This document shows positions 31,697 through 39,473 of a stretch of 64,000 bases of DNA, in pieces; position 1 is the first letter of the stretch, and every line of letters begins with the position of its first letter. The notes beneath the pieces were generated by a model. It did not search any database. It saw only the letters and a list, made by a program, of their open reading frames with translations, and was not told where the DNA came from. The stretch covers positions 184,077 to 248,076 of the forward strand of contig NZ_JQKI01000001.1 of the NCBI RefSeq assembly GCF_000745965.1. The letters are read 5' to 3'. The position numbers and the translations under genes were made by a program. The DNA comes from Edaphobacter aggregans DSM 19364. Its GTDB lineage: Bacteria > Acidobacteriota > Terriglobia > Terriglobales > Acidobacteriaceae.

Positions 31697-32974
31697 ATGC
31701 CCATCGACTCAACCGCCCCCCTCGCCGTCGCTGACCCCGAGATCGCCGCCCAGATCGAAAACGAGGTCCTCCGCCAGCACGAAGGTCTCGAGATGATCGC
31801 CTCGGAGAACTTCGTCTCTCGCGCCGTGCTCGAGGCCGCCGGAACCGTCTTCACCAACAAGTACGCCGAAGGCTACCCCGGCAAGCGCTACTACGGCGGC
31901 TGCGAGTTCGCCGACGTCGTCGAGAACATCGCCCGCGACCGCGTCAAAAAGCTCTTCAACGCCGAGCACGCCAACGTGCAGCCTCACTCCGGCTCCCAGG
32001 CCAACGCCGCCGCCTACATGGCCCTCGTCGCTCCCGGCGAGACCGTCCTCGGCCTCGACCTCGCCCACGGCGGCCACCTCACTCACGGCCACAAGCTCAA
32101 CTTCTCCGGCAAGCTCTACCGCATCGTCGGCTACCAGGTCCGCAAGGACACCGAGACCATCGACTACGACGAGCTCGAGACCATCGCCCTGCGCGAGAAG
32201 CCCAAAATGATCATCGGAGGAGGCTCCGCCTACCCCCGCCAGATCGACTTCCCCCGCATGCGCCAGATCGCCGACAAGGCCGGCGCCTTCCTGATGATCG
32301 ACATGGCCCACTTCGCCGGCCTCGTCGCCGGAGGAGCCCACCCCTCGCCCGTCCCGCACGCGCACGTCACCACCACCACCACCCACAAGACCCTCCGCGG
32401 CCCCCGCGCCGGCCTCATCCTCTGCACCCAGGAACACGCCGCCGCCATCGACCGCTCCGTCTTCCCCGGCCAGCAGGGCGGCCCCCTCATGCACATCGTC
32501 GCCGCCAAGGCCGTAGCTTTCAAGGAAGCCCTCGACCCCGCCTTCTCGACCTACGCCCACCAGGTCGTCTCCAACGCGAAGGCCCTCGCCGAGGCCCTCG
32601 CCGCCCAGGGCTTCCGCATCATCTCCGGAGGCACCGACACCCACCTCATGCTCGTCGACGTCTTCCAGAAGGGAATCCTCGGCTCCGAGGCGGAAAACGC
32701 CCTCGGCGAGGCCGGCATCACCGTCAACAAGAACGCCATCCCCTACGACACCAACCCGCCCATGAAGCCCTCCGGCATCCGCGTCGGAACTCCCGCCCTC
32801 ACCACCCGCGGCATGAAAGAACCCGAGATGCGCCAGATCGCCACCTGGATCGCCCGCGCCCTCGACCAGCGCAACGAACCCGCCGCCCTACGCCGCATCC
32901 GCGCCGAGGTCACCGAGCTGGCCGACCACTTCCCCCTCTACAACTGGCTCCGCCACCCCCAGCCTGTCGCCTGA
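31697..32974 (+). CDS. glyA: Serine hydroxymethyltransferase
   Basis: A 425-residue PLP enzyme that interconverts serine and glycine with transfer of a one-carbon unit to tetrahydrofolate, in the cytoplasm. Landmarks: [20 protein letters not shown] near residue 31, [29 protein letters not shown], and the PLP lysine in [16 protein letters not shown] near residue 228. The C-terminal [19 protein letters not shown] is also standard. Length and start are normal for the family. A family 2 repeat lies 90 bases upstream; no glycine riboswitch is evident. Confidence 0.98.
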   Translation: MPIDSTAPLAVADPEIAAQIENEVLRQHEGLEMIASENFVSRAVLEAAGTVFTNKYAEGYPGKRYYGGCEFADVVENIARDRVKKLFNAEHANVQPHSGSQANAAAYMALVAPGETVLGLDLAHGGHLTHGHKLNFSGKLYRIVGYQVRKDTETIDYDELETIALREKPKMIIGGGSAYPRQIDFPRMRQIADKAGAFLMIDMAHFAGLVAGGAHPSPVPHAHVTTTTTHKTLRGPRAGLILCTQEHAAAIDRSVFPGQQGGPLMHIVAAKAVAFKEALDPAFSTYAHQVVSNAKALAEALAAQGFRIISGGTDTHLMLVDVFQKGILGSEAENALGEAGITVNKNAIPYDTNPPMKPSGIRVGTPALTTRGMKEPEMRQIATWIARALDQRNEPAALRRIRAEVTELADHFPLYNWLRHPQPVA

Positions 32975-33010
32975 CCGGTGTGCACAATACCTCTGAACCT
33001 CCCTAAAAAA

Positions 33011-33076
33011 GTGTCATCCTGAGCGAAGTATGACGCGTCCTTGGACGCGTCATACGCAGTCGAAGGATCTGCGGTT
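33011..33076. repeat. Repeat family 1 copy with hairpin insert
   Basis: GTGTCATCCTGAGCGAAG, then the insert TATGACGCGTCC-TT-GGACGCGTCATA (33029-33054, perfect 12-bp stem), then CGCAGTCGAAGGATCTGCGG. Confidence 0.85.
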
Positions 33077-33260
33077 GCTGCAACGCGCAGCTACCCAGGA
33101 CCTATTCATCGCCTCAAGAAAGTGTTTGCCGGGTCCCGCCCCACACCCCCAGGCGAGACTTCCAACCCCGCCCCCGCGTCCATCTCCTTGTCGGTTATTC
33201 CACGTCCGGAGCACTTCCCCATCCTCCCGGCCGTTGTAACGTGTTCACGAGGATTCGGCG

Positions 33261-33749
33261 ATGCTCGATGAAGTACTCACCTGGCTCATGGCCATCCCCC
33301 TGCTCGGCTTCATCGCCGGCATGCGCGCCATGACCGCCATGGCCGCCATGTGCTGGTTCGCCTTTGCCGGCCAGCTACCCCTCGCTGGCTCCTGGGCCTG
33401 GTGGTGCGCCCGCCTCCCCGTCGCCATCGCCTTCACCCTCCTCGCCCTCCTCGAGTACGCCGCCGACTGGCGCTCCTGGATCCCCCGCCTCACCCATCCC
33501 GCCGTCCTCATCACCCGCTTGTTCTTCGCAGGCCTCGCCGGAGCCATCGTCGCCTCCGCCCTCAACGCCTCCGGAGTCGAAGGCGTCATCCTCGGCGTCC
33601 TCGGAGCCATCGTCGGCGCGCTCTGCACCCACCTCCTCCACCAGGAGGCCATCCGCCACCCCGGACTCACCTCCTGGCACGTCACCCTCGCCGAAGACAT
33701 CTTCGCCATCGGCGCAACTATCGTCTCCCTGGGCATCATCACCAGCTAA
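33261..33749 (+). CDS. DUF4126-like membrane protein
   Basis: A 162-residue hydrophobic protein with about four TM helices: MAIPLLGFIAGMRAMTAMAA, VAIAFTLLALLEYAADW, RLFFAGLAGAIVASAL and GVILGVLGAIVGALCTHLL. The GMRAMTA opening and the central LEYAADW segment fit DUF4126, a family of unknown function. The C-terminal HVTLAEDIFAIGATIVSLGI ends with another helix. The start follows CACGAGGATTCGGCG. No operon partner; accD starts 224 bases downstream after a repeat. Confidence 0.78.
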   Translation: MLDEVLTWLMAIPLLGFIAGMRAMTAMAAMCWFAFAGQLPLAGSWAWWCARLPVAIAFTLLALLEYAADWRSWIPRLTHPAVLITRLFFAGLAGAIVASALNASGVEGVILGVLGAIVGALCTHLLHQEAIRHPGLTSWHVTLAEDIFAIGATIVSLGIITS

Positions 33750-33750
33750 G

Positions 33751-33788
33751 ACAGTGGTTAGTGGTTAGTGGTTGGTGCTTAGTTGCTG
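33751..33788. repeat. GTTAGTGGTTGG low-complexity repeat
   Basis: CAGTGGTTAGTGGTTAGTGG TTGGTGCTTAGTTGCTGG, degenerate tandem units similar to those at 26883. Confidence 0.5.
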
Positions 33789-33791
33789 GCC

Positions 33792-33862
33792 GGGTGCCGG
33801 GCGCCCCACTCATGACGCGGCCTTATTGCGGCATGAGTGGGTCATTCGAGCGAAGCTCGAAC
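33792..33862. repeat. Repeat family 2 copy
   Basis: GGGTGCCGGGCGCCCCACTC ATGACGCGGCC...GGCATGAGTGGG, then terminal hairpin TTCGAGC-GAA-GCTCGAA. The opening has a small duplication (GCCGGGCGCC). Confidence 0.8.
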
Positions 33863-33973
33863 ACGTTCCTGCCCTGCGAAACAACCCAACATCAACAGCC
33901 GCTTCGCCCCCCCAGCAAACCTGGACCAACCGGCTACAATAGTCCAGTCACACCGGAAGGGCACGTACAAGGC

Positions 33974-34843
33974 ATGAGCTGGTTCAAACGCGAAGACAAC
34001 GAGATCGTCAACGACGCCGAGCGTACCGTTCGTACCGAAGGCCTCTGGGTCCGCTGCCCCACCTGCCGCCAGGTCATCTTCAAGGCCGACCTCGAGACCA
34101 ACCTCCGCGTCTGCCCCAAGTGCGGCTACCACTTCCGCATCGGAGCCCGCGAGCGCATCACAAGCCTCCTCAATCCCGGCTACGAACTCGTCGACCTCGA
34201 TCTCCGCTCCACCGACCCCCTCGAGTTCACCGACCTCAAGCCCTACAAGCGCCGCCTCACCGAGGCCCAGGACAAGACCGGCCTCAACGACGCCATCGTC
34301 AACGCCCTCGGCAACATCGGTCCCATGCCTGTCGTCCTCTCCGTCATGGAGTACAGCTTCATCGGAGGCTCCATGGGCTCCGTCGTTGGCGAAACCATCG
34401 CCCGCGCCGTCGACCGCTCCCTCGAGACCCGCCATCCCCTCATCATCATCTCCGCCTCCGGAGGAGCCCGCATGATGGAGGGCATCGCCTCCCTCATGCA
34501 GCTCGCCAAGATCTCCGCCGGCCTCGCCCGCATGGACGACGAAGACATCCCCTACCTCTCCGTCATGACCGACCCCACTACCGGAGGCGTCACCGCCAGC
34601 TTCGCCATGCTCGGCGACCTCAACATCGCCGAACCCGGAGCCCTCATCGGCTTCGCCGGCCCCCGCGTCATCGAACAGACCATCCGCCAGAAACTCCCCG
34701 AAGGCTTCCAGCGCTCCGAGTTCCTCCTCGAACACGGCTTCCTCGACGCCATCGTCCCCCGCAAAGAGATGAAGCAATACCTCCACCAGGCCCTGGTCTG
34801 GATGACCACCGGCCAGAAAGAGCAAGCCGAGCAACCTGCCTAA
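33974..34843 (+). CDS. accD: Acetyl-CoA carboxylase carboxyltransferase subunit beta
   Basis: A 289-residue subunit of the carboxyltransferase that makes malonyl-CoA, the first step of fatty acid synthesis. The N-terminal zinc ribbon is complete: C28, C31, C47, C50 (RCPTC, VCPKC). The crotonase-fold body includes GGSMGSVVGETIARA, SASGGARMMEGIASLMQLAK and TDPTTGGVTASFAMLGD, and ends with FLLEHGFLDAIVPRKEM. The ATG at 33974 starts MSWFKRED, as in homologues; the open frame upstream is a GC-driven extension through the previous gene and repeat. folC, often its neighbour, is absent. Confidence 0.97.
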   Translation: MSWFKREDNEIVNDAERTVRTEGLWVRCPTCRQVIFKADLETNLRVCPKCGYHFRIGARERITSLLNPGYELVDLDLRSTDPLEFTDLKPYKRRLTEAQDKTGLNDAIVNALGNIGPMPVVLSVMEYSFIGGSMGSVVGETIARAVDRSLETRHPLIIISASGGARMMEGIASLMQLAKISAGLARMDDEDIPYLSVMTDPTTGGVTASFAMLGDLNIAEPGALIGFAGPRVIEQTIRQKLPEGFQRSEFLLEHGFLDAIVPRKEMKQYLHQALVWMTTGQKEQAEQPA

Positions 34844-34902
34844 GTTTTCGCTCGCCCAAGCTGGCTGTCTGTGCCGCCCCACCTGCAGTCGCCCCAATGT
34901 CC

Positions 34903-34939
34903 GTCATTCTGAGCCGAAGGCGAAGAACCCCCGCATTTC
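34903..34939. repeat. Repeat family 1 copy (short variant)
   Basis: GTCATTCTGAGCCGAAGGCG then AAGAACCCCCGCATTTC, the variant without nested module. Confidence 0.75.
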
Positions 34940-35003
34940 CCACCGCTCGCTGAGCCACAACCAACCGTTGGTCACGAAGCCCGCTGACCACCCAAGTGGG
35001 TGC

Positions 35004-35028
35004 CCGACACACGCGAAGCGTGTGTCGG
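35004..35028. terminator. Perfect hairpin after the ankyrin gene (family 2-like)
   Basis: CCGACACACGC-GAA-GCGTGTGTCGG, an 11-bp perfect stem directly preceded by GGGTGC, the opening of repeat family 2. It lies 10 bases beyond the ankyrin stop and may act as its terminator. Confidence 0.5.
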
Positions 35029-35037
35029 CAGCACCGA

Positions 35038-35625
35038 CTACTGCGCCCTCGTCATCGCCGCCTTCAGCACCGCCTCACTCTTCCTGTACTCCTCACTATT
35101 CGAAGGGCACGGCGGCGGTTCCTTATATCCGATCTGCGCCCACGGCGGTGGCAACGGGACAATCGCCTTCTCACACGACGCCGCCCGCAGATAATCCAGC
35201 GCGGTTCTGCCCTCGCGGTCTTTTGCCCTGGCATCCGCTCCGGCCTCAATAGCCTCTTTTAACTCATCCGTTTCCGTGCGCTGCGCCAGCAGCATCAGCG
35301 TCGTCACACCATCTGCATTCCTCGCATTGATATCGGCCCCGCTCTTCAGCAGCCGCTCGCTCAACCTGCCGTTGTACGCCGCCATCATCAGGGCCGTATC
35401 CCCGTGCAGCGAAGCCCGGTTCGCGTTCGCCTGCGCATCCAAAAGCATCCCGATCTCCTTATCGTCGTAGGTCAGCTCTGCCGCATACATCAGCGCCGTC
35501 CACCCGCTCTCATCCGCCGTCTGCTCCGCCGACGTCTGGCTGCCGGGTGCCCATTCATGACGCAGTCTCATCGCGGCATGAGTGGGACATTCGCGCGCAA
35601 GCGCGAACGCCTCTGGGTACGCCAA
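35038..35625 (-). CDS. Ankyrin-repeat protein, 5' end replaced by repeat element
   Basis: The frame has at least three ankyrin repeats: ESGWTALMYAAELTYDDKEI, HGDTALMMAAYNGRLSERLL and NADGVTTLMLLAQRTETDEL, plus REGRTALDYLRAA near the end. Upstream of about position 35544 the translated N-terminus (MAYPEAFALARECPTHAAMR) is simply repeat families 2 and 3 in reverse and has no signal peptide or ankyrin pattern. I infer that the composite element removed the original start, leaving a truncated gene that may be silent. C-terminal EKAIVPLPPPWAQIGYKEPP is unlike ankyrin and would be the native tail. Confidence 0.65.
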   Translation of the reverse strand: MAYPEAFALARECPTHAAMRLRHEWAPGSQTSAEQTADESGWTALMYAAELTYDDKEIGMLLDAQANANRASLHGDTALMMAAYNGRLSERLLKSGADINARNADGVTTLMLLAQRTETDELKEAIEAGADARAKDREGRTALDYLRAASCEKAIVPLPPPWAQIGYKEPPPCPSNSEEYRKSEAVLKAAMTRAQ

Positions 35626-35946
35626 GCCTTCAGGCTTGGCCCTCTCTCAGGTCTCCAAATAAAAGGGGCTTTCAGCCCCCTGGGGTATGCCTTCCTCCCA
35701 CTCGAACCGCCGAGTCACGTGTCAACCCCCTCAAACGAACAGAATCCCTGTAAATCACACACATCAAAAGGCCTATCTCTCCCCACAAGTGGCCGATTAA
35801 TTCCCCTCCACCCTCTACAATTAAAAGAGATCAAAACAAGGCCCCGACCACACGGGGCCTTCGCATTTAGCTCAGACAAAACCAGAAGTACCAACCTAAA
35901 GTCTCTCTTTCGAAGACTTTGCACAAATAAGTGCGGGGGGGAGGGG
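35545..35946. repeat. Composite non-coding element, copy 2
   Basis: Modules in order: family 2 (35545-35608), family 3 double hairpin (35616-35691: CCAAGCC-TTCA-GGCTTGG and GGGGCT-TTC-AGCCCC), an AT-rich block starting GTGTCAACCCCCTC, a terminator-like hairpin AAGGCCCCG/CGGGGCCTT (35838-35861) followed by TCGCATTT, and a G7-A-G4 tract at 35935-35946. Same order as 8767-9219. Confidence 0.65.
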
Positions 35947-36052
35947 TACCACCCAAAGAATCTTTCGAGCCCCTGTCCAAACCGCCATCCTCCAGCCGTC
36001 ATCAAGCCAGCAGGAGATAATTCCTGACTACAGACGATCCAGGAGACACACG
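35609..36052. other. Gene-free spacer
   Basis: Apart from the composite element (to 35946) this holds only about 100 bases of leader before the YciI-type gene, with AGGAGA at its end as ribosome binding site. The AT-rich part is unlike flanking coding DNA. Confidence 0.6.
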
Positions 36053-36457
36053 ATGGAATACTTGCTACTGCTCTACTCAAACGAAAACGGCTGGAAGCAG
36101 ATGACCCCCGAACAACAGCACCAGGGCTACGCCGCCTACATGGCCTACACTGAAGCCCTCAAGAAGTCCGGAGCCTACAAGGCAAGCCAGCGCCTCCAGC
36201 CCGTCGCCGCCGCGACCACCGTTCGCGTCGCCGACGGCAAGTCCCAGGTCCTCGACGGCCCCTACGTCGAGTCCAAGGAGCAGCTCGGAGGCTTCTTCCT
36301 CATCGAGGCCCCCGACCTCGACTCTGCCCTCGCCTGGGCCGCCCGCTGCCCCGGAGCCTCCCACGGCACCGTCGAGGTCCGCCCCATCTGGTCCATGGAA
36401 GCCAGCCAGACCGGAGCCATGCCCTCACATGAGGCAAGACTGGTTGGACAAAAATAG
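36053..36457 (+). CDS. YciI/DGPF-type (YCII-related) protein
   Basis: A 134-residue alpha/beta ferredoxin-like protein. MEYLLLLYSNENGW opens the fold. The DGPYVESKEQLGGFFLIEAP segment contains the DGP(F/Y) motif that names the DGPF/YCII family, and the end DLDSALAWAARCPGASHGTVE-VRP is standard. The biochemical role is unclear, but these proteins are characteristically encoded near ECF42 sigma factors, and one lies 800 bases downstream here. AGGAGA is 6 bases before the ATG. A family 1 repeat abuts the stop codon. Confidence 0.9.
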   Translation: MEYLLLLYSNENGWKQMTPEQQHQGYAAYMAYTEALKKSGAYKASQRLQPVAAATTVRVADGKSQVLDGPYVESKEQLGGFFLIEAPDLDSALAWAARCPGASHGTVEVRPIWSMEASQTGAMPSHEARLVGQK

Positions 36458-36504
36458 TGTCATCCTGAGCGTAGGCGCAGCCGGAGTCGAAGGATCTGCG
36501 GTTT
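36457..36504. repeat. Repeat family 1 copy
   Basis: GTGTCATCCTGAGCGTAGGC GCAGCCGGAG then TCGAAGGATCTGCGGTTT; begins at the last base of the YciI gene stop codon. Confidence 0.85.
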
Positions 36505-36545
36505 CACGCTCCGCCATTCACGAAATCGCACTCAGGAGAAAACCG

Positions 36546-37112
36546 ATGCGCAAGCTCCTCGCCTTCCTCCACGTCTCGGCCGACGGTTACTTCGCCGGCC
36601 GGGACGGAGACCTCAGCTGGACCCGCCACGAGCAGGACCCCGAGTACAAGCAGTTCGCCGACGAGAACGCCCGCCGCGACAGCGTCCTCGTCTTCGGCCG
36701 CTTCACCTACCAGATGATGGCCTCCTGGTGGCCCTCCCCCCTGGCCCTCGAGCGCGAACCCGTCATGGCCCCGCGCATGAACGCAGCCACCAAGGTCGTC
36801 TTCTCCCGCTCGCTCCCCGAGGCGACCTGGAACAACACCATGCTCGTGAAGGACAACGCCATCGACGAGATGCGCACCCTCAAGCAGCAGCCCGGCCCCG
36901 ACCTCGTCATCCTCGGCTCCGGCTCCCTCGTCCGCCAGCTCGGCGAAGCCGGCCTCGTCAACGAGTTCCAGCTCCTCATCACCCCGGTCGCCCTCGGCGC
37001 CGGCCGCACCCTCTTCGAAGGCCTCGCAAAGAAGATCGAACTCGCCCACGTCTCCACCCGTACCTTCCAGAACGGCAAAGTACTCCTCATATACAAACCG
37101 CAGTCATCATGA
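36546..37112 (+). CDS. Dihydrofolate reductase family protein (RibD C-terminal-like)
   Basis: A 188-residue protein from the ATG at 36546, chosen for the AGGAG six bases upstream; a longer open frame runs back through a repeat. It has the RibD-C/DHFR-like fold pattern: RKLLAFLHVSADGYFAGRDG, VLVFGRFTYQMMASWWP, PDLVILGSGSLVRQLGEAGL and VNEFQLLITPVALGAGRTLF. Such proteins are usually NADPH-dependent reductases of unknown substrate, related to YyaP/YwjB. It lies with the YciI and ECF42-like genes and is probably part of the sigma factor's regulon or module. Confidence 0.9.
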   Translation: MRKLLAFLHVSADGYFAGRDGDLSWTRHEQDPEYKQFADENARRDSVLVFGRFTYQMMASWWPSPLALEREPVMAPRMNAATKVVFSRSLPEATWNNTMLVKDNAIDEMRTLKQQPGPDLVILGSGSLVRQLGEAGLVNEFQLLITPVALGAGRTLFEGLAKKIELAHVSTRTFQNGKVLLIYKPQSS

Positions 37113-37141
37113 TGTCCAAGAGAGTCAAACCAAAAATAGAA

Positions 37142-37188
37142 GTGTCATCCTGAGCGGAGGCGCAGCCGAAGTCGAAGGATCTGCGGTC
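37142..37188. repeat. Repeat family 1 copy
   Basis: GTGTCATCCTGAGCGGAGGC GCAGCCGAAGTCG then AAGGATCTGCGGTC, 30 bases before the sigma factor gene. Confidence 0.85.
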
Positions 37189-37217
37189 CGAGCACTCACT
37201 CAGCGCACGAGGCAGCA

Positions 37218-38477
37218 ATGGAAGCCATCATCGAAGAGCAGGCACAACTTACAGCCGACGCGGTCGCGCGGCGAAGCTACGGCAAGCTCGTAGCCTTCCT
37301 CGCCGCGCGAACCCGCGACGTCGCTGCCGCCGAGGACGCCCTCTCCGACGCCTTCGCCGCCGCGCTCCGCGACTGGCCCCGCAACGGCTGCCCTGATAAC
37401 CCCGAGGCCTGGCTCCTCACCGCCGCCCGCCGCCGACTCATCGACGCCGCACGCCGCCGCCAGACCTCCGACGCCGCCGTCCCGCAACTGCAACTCCTCT
37501 ACGAGGAGCTCGAAGCCGAACTCGAAGCCGCGTCCGCCGAGCGAGAGATCCCCGACCGCCGACTCGCCCTCATGTTCGCCTGCGCGCACCCAGCCATCGA
37601 CGCCGAGGTTCGCGCCCCGCTCATCCTCCAGGTCGTCGTCGGCCTCGACGCCCGCACCATCGCCTCCGCCTTCCTCGTCTCCCCGGCGGCGATGTCCAAG
37701 CGACTCGTCCGCGCCAAGACCAAGATCCAGCAGGCCGGCATCCCGTTCCGGATCCCGGGCCGCGACGAGCTCGCCGAGCGCCTCGACACCGTCCTCGACG
37801 CCACCTACGCCGCCTTCGCCGAGGGCTGGGCCGACCCCGCCGGGACCGACGTCGCCCGCCGCAACCTCACCGAGGAGGCCTTCTTCCTCGCCCGCCTCCT
37901 CGTCGAGCTGCTGCCCTCCGAGCCCGAGCCCCTCGGCCTCCTCGCCCTCATGCTCCACGCCGAGGCCCGCCGCCCCACCCGCCGCACCGAAACCGGAGAC
38001 TACGTTCCGCTCGCGCAACAGAACCCCGTGCTCTGGAACACAGCGATGATCGAAGAAGCCGAAGATCTCCTCAAGCGCGCCGCGACACTCAACCTCATCG
38101 GCCGCTACCAGCTCGAGGCCGCGCTGCAGTCCGCCCACGTCACCCGCTGCCGCACCGGCCGCCACAACTGGCCGCAAGTCGTCCAGCTCTACGACGCCCT
38201 CGCAGCCCTCGCCCCCTCGCCCGTCGTCGAGATCAACCGCGCCCTCGCCCTCGCCGAGACCGAAGGCCCCCGCGCCGCGCTCGACGCAATGCCGAAGCCA
38301 ACGGACGACGCGCGCCTCAACCAGTACCAGCCCTTCTGGGCCGCCCGCGCCGACCTCCTCGCCCGCATCGGCGCCTGCCGAAAGGCGCATGAAGCCTACG
38401 AGCTAGCCATTGGACTCGAGCGCGACCCCTCCGTGCGCCGCTTCCTCCAGCAGCGCCAGGCCGCGCTATCAATGTAA
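37218..38477 (+). CDS. ECF42-type RNA polymerase sigma factor with C-terminal DUF6596/TPR-like extension
   Basis: A 419-residue sigma factor. Region 2 lies at the N-terminus (ARRSYGKLVAFLAARTRDVA AAEDALSDAFAAAL), with NPEAWLLTAARRRLIDAARR closing it. The region 4 helix-turn-helix is in VVGLDARTIASAFLVSPAAM then SKRLVRAKTKI near residues 140-175. The long C-terminal part is helical: PLGLLALMLHAEARR, NRALALAETEGPRAA, and RIGACRKAHEAYELAI. It is the TPR-like extension typical of ECF42, which lacks an anti-sigma partner and is associated with DGPF/YciI genes such as the one at 36053. A GAGGCAG motif precedes the ATG. Confidence 0.93.
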   Translation: MEAIIEEQAQLTADAVARRSYGKLVAFLAARTRDVAAAEDALSDAFAAALRDWPRNGCPDNPEAWLLTAARRRLIDAARRRQTSDAAVPQLQLLYEELEAELEAASAEREIPDRRLALMFACAHPAIDAEVRAPLILQVVVGLDARTIASAFLVSPAAMSKRLVRAKTKIQQAGIPFRIPGRDELAERLDTVLDATYAAFAEGWADPAGTDVARRNLTEEAFFLARLLVELLPSEPEPLGLLALMLHAEARRPTRRTETGDYVPLAQQNPVLWNTAMIEEAEDLLKRAATLNLIGRYQLEAALQSAHVTRCRTGRHNWPQVVQLYDALAALAPSPVVEINRALALAETEGPRAALDAMPKPTDDARLNQYQPFWAARADLLARIGACRKAHEAYELAIGLERDPSVRRFLQQRQAALSM

Positions 38478-38517
38478 CGAACTGTTATTCCGGCCGCAGC
38501 ACGCAACATATGTTGAT

Positions 38518-38556
38518 GTGTCATTCCGAGCGAAGCGAGGAACCCCCGCATTTCGC
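38518..38556. repeat. Repeat family 1 copy (short variant)
   Basis: GTGTCATTCCGAGCGAAGCG then AGGAACCCCCGCATTTCGC. Confidence 0.7.
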
Positions 38557-38617
38557 TCGCAGCGACGTAAATCCATGTGAAGCGACGCCTTCACACCGGC
38601 ACTAAACTAAACCAAGC

Positions 38618-39463
38618 ATGGAAGAAGCCAGCCCCTCACGCACCGCCCTCCGCGTCGCCATGCGCCGCGCCGCACACCAGCTCTACGACGCACCACCGCT
38701 CGTTCTCGAAGACCCCATCGCCGTCCCCATCCTCGGCCCCGAGTACCTCCCCGAGGTCGAGCGCACGCAGTTCAAGCTCCACAAGCCGCACTCCGTCGCC
38801 CTCCGCGCCTTCCTCGTCGCGCGCAGCCGCTACGCCGAAGACCTCCTCGCCCGCGCAGTCGCCGACGGCGTCACCCAATACGTCCTGCTCGGCGCCGGAC
38901 TCGACACTTTCGCGCACCGCAACCCGTACCCGCACCTGCACGTCTTCGAGGTCGACCACCCCGCCACCCAGCAGTGGAAGCGTGACCTCCTCACCGCCAA
39001 CAACATCGCAACACCCACTAGCCTCACCTACGTGCCCGTTGACTTCGAGCACCAGCAACTCGCCGCACAACTCGCCGCCGCAGGCCACGACGCCGCGAAG
39101 CCGACCTTCTTCGCCTGGCTCGGCGTCGTCCCGTACCTCACGCAGCCAGCCTTCCGCTCCACGCTCGCGCTCATCGCCTCCTCCCCCACAGGCTCGGGCC
39201 TCGTGATGGACTACGGCCAGCCCCGCTCCGCGCTCCCGTTCTTCGAGCAGCTCGCCTACGACTCCCTGGCCTCACGGGTCCAGCTCGCCGGCGAACCCTT
39301 CCAACTCTTCTTCACGCCGCCCGAGATGGCCCGCGAGCTCGCCGCCTTCCGCAGCTCCGAAGACCTCGGCACCACCGAGCTCAACACGCGCTACTTCGCC
39401 AACCGCAACGACAACCTGAAGCTCCTCGGCTCCGCAGGCCGCATCGTCAGCGCTTGGGTATAA
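38618..39463 (+). CDS. SAM-dependent methyltransferase (LCMT/TIGR00027 type)
   Basis: A 281-residue class I methyltransferase of the leucine carboxyl methyltransferase-like family. Segments seen: VAMRRAAHQLYDAPPLVLED at the N-terminus, the SAM-binding QYVLLGAGLDTFAHRNPY near residue 88, the acidic VFEVDHPATQQWKR, YVPVDFEHQQL, and TFFAWLGVVPYLTQPAF. Members methylate small molecules or polyketides; substrate unknown. The gene for the DNA ligase begins 10 bases after its stop, so the two are probably cotranscribed, though a functional link is not evident. Confidence 0.9.
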   Translation: MEEASPSRTALRVAMRRAAHQLYDAPPLVLEDPIAVPILGPEYLPEVERTQFKLHKPHSVALRAFLVARSRYAEDLLARAVADGVTQYVLLGAGLDTFAHRNPYPHLHVFEVDHPATQQWKRDLLTANNIATPTSLTYVPVDFEHQQLAAQLAAAGHDAAKPTFFAWLGVVPYLTQPAFRSTLALIASSPTGSGLVMDYGQPRSALPFFEQLAYDSLASRVQLAGEPFQLFFTPPEMARELAAFRSSEDLGTTELNTRYFANRNDNLKLLGSAGRIVSAWV

Positions 39464-39473
39464 CATCGGTCGC

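Noticed and set aside
33350..33973. N-terminal extension of accD back to 33350
   Set aside because: The extension overlaps the DUF4126 gene and a repeat in another frame; accD homologues start at the MSWFKRED segment.
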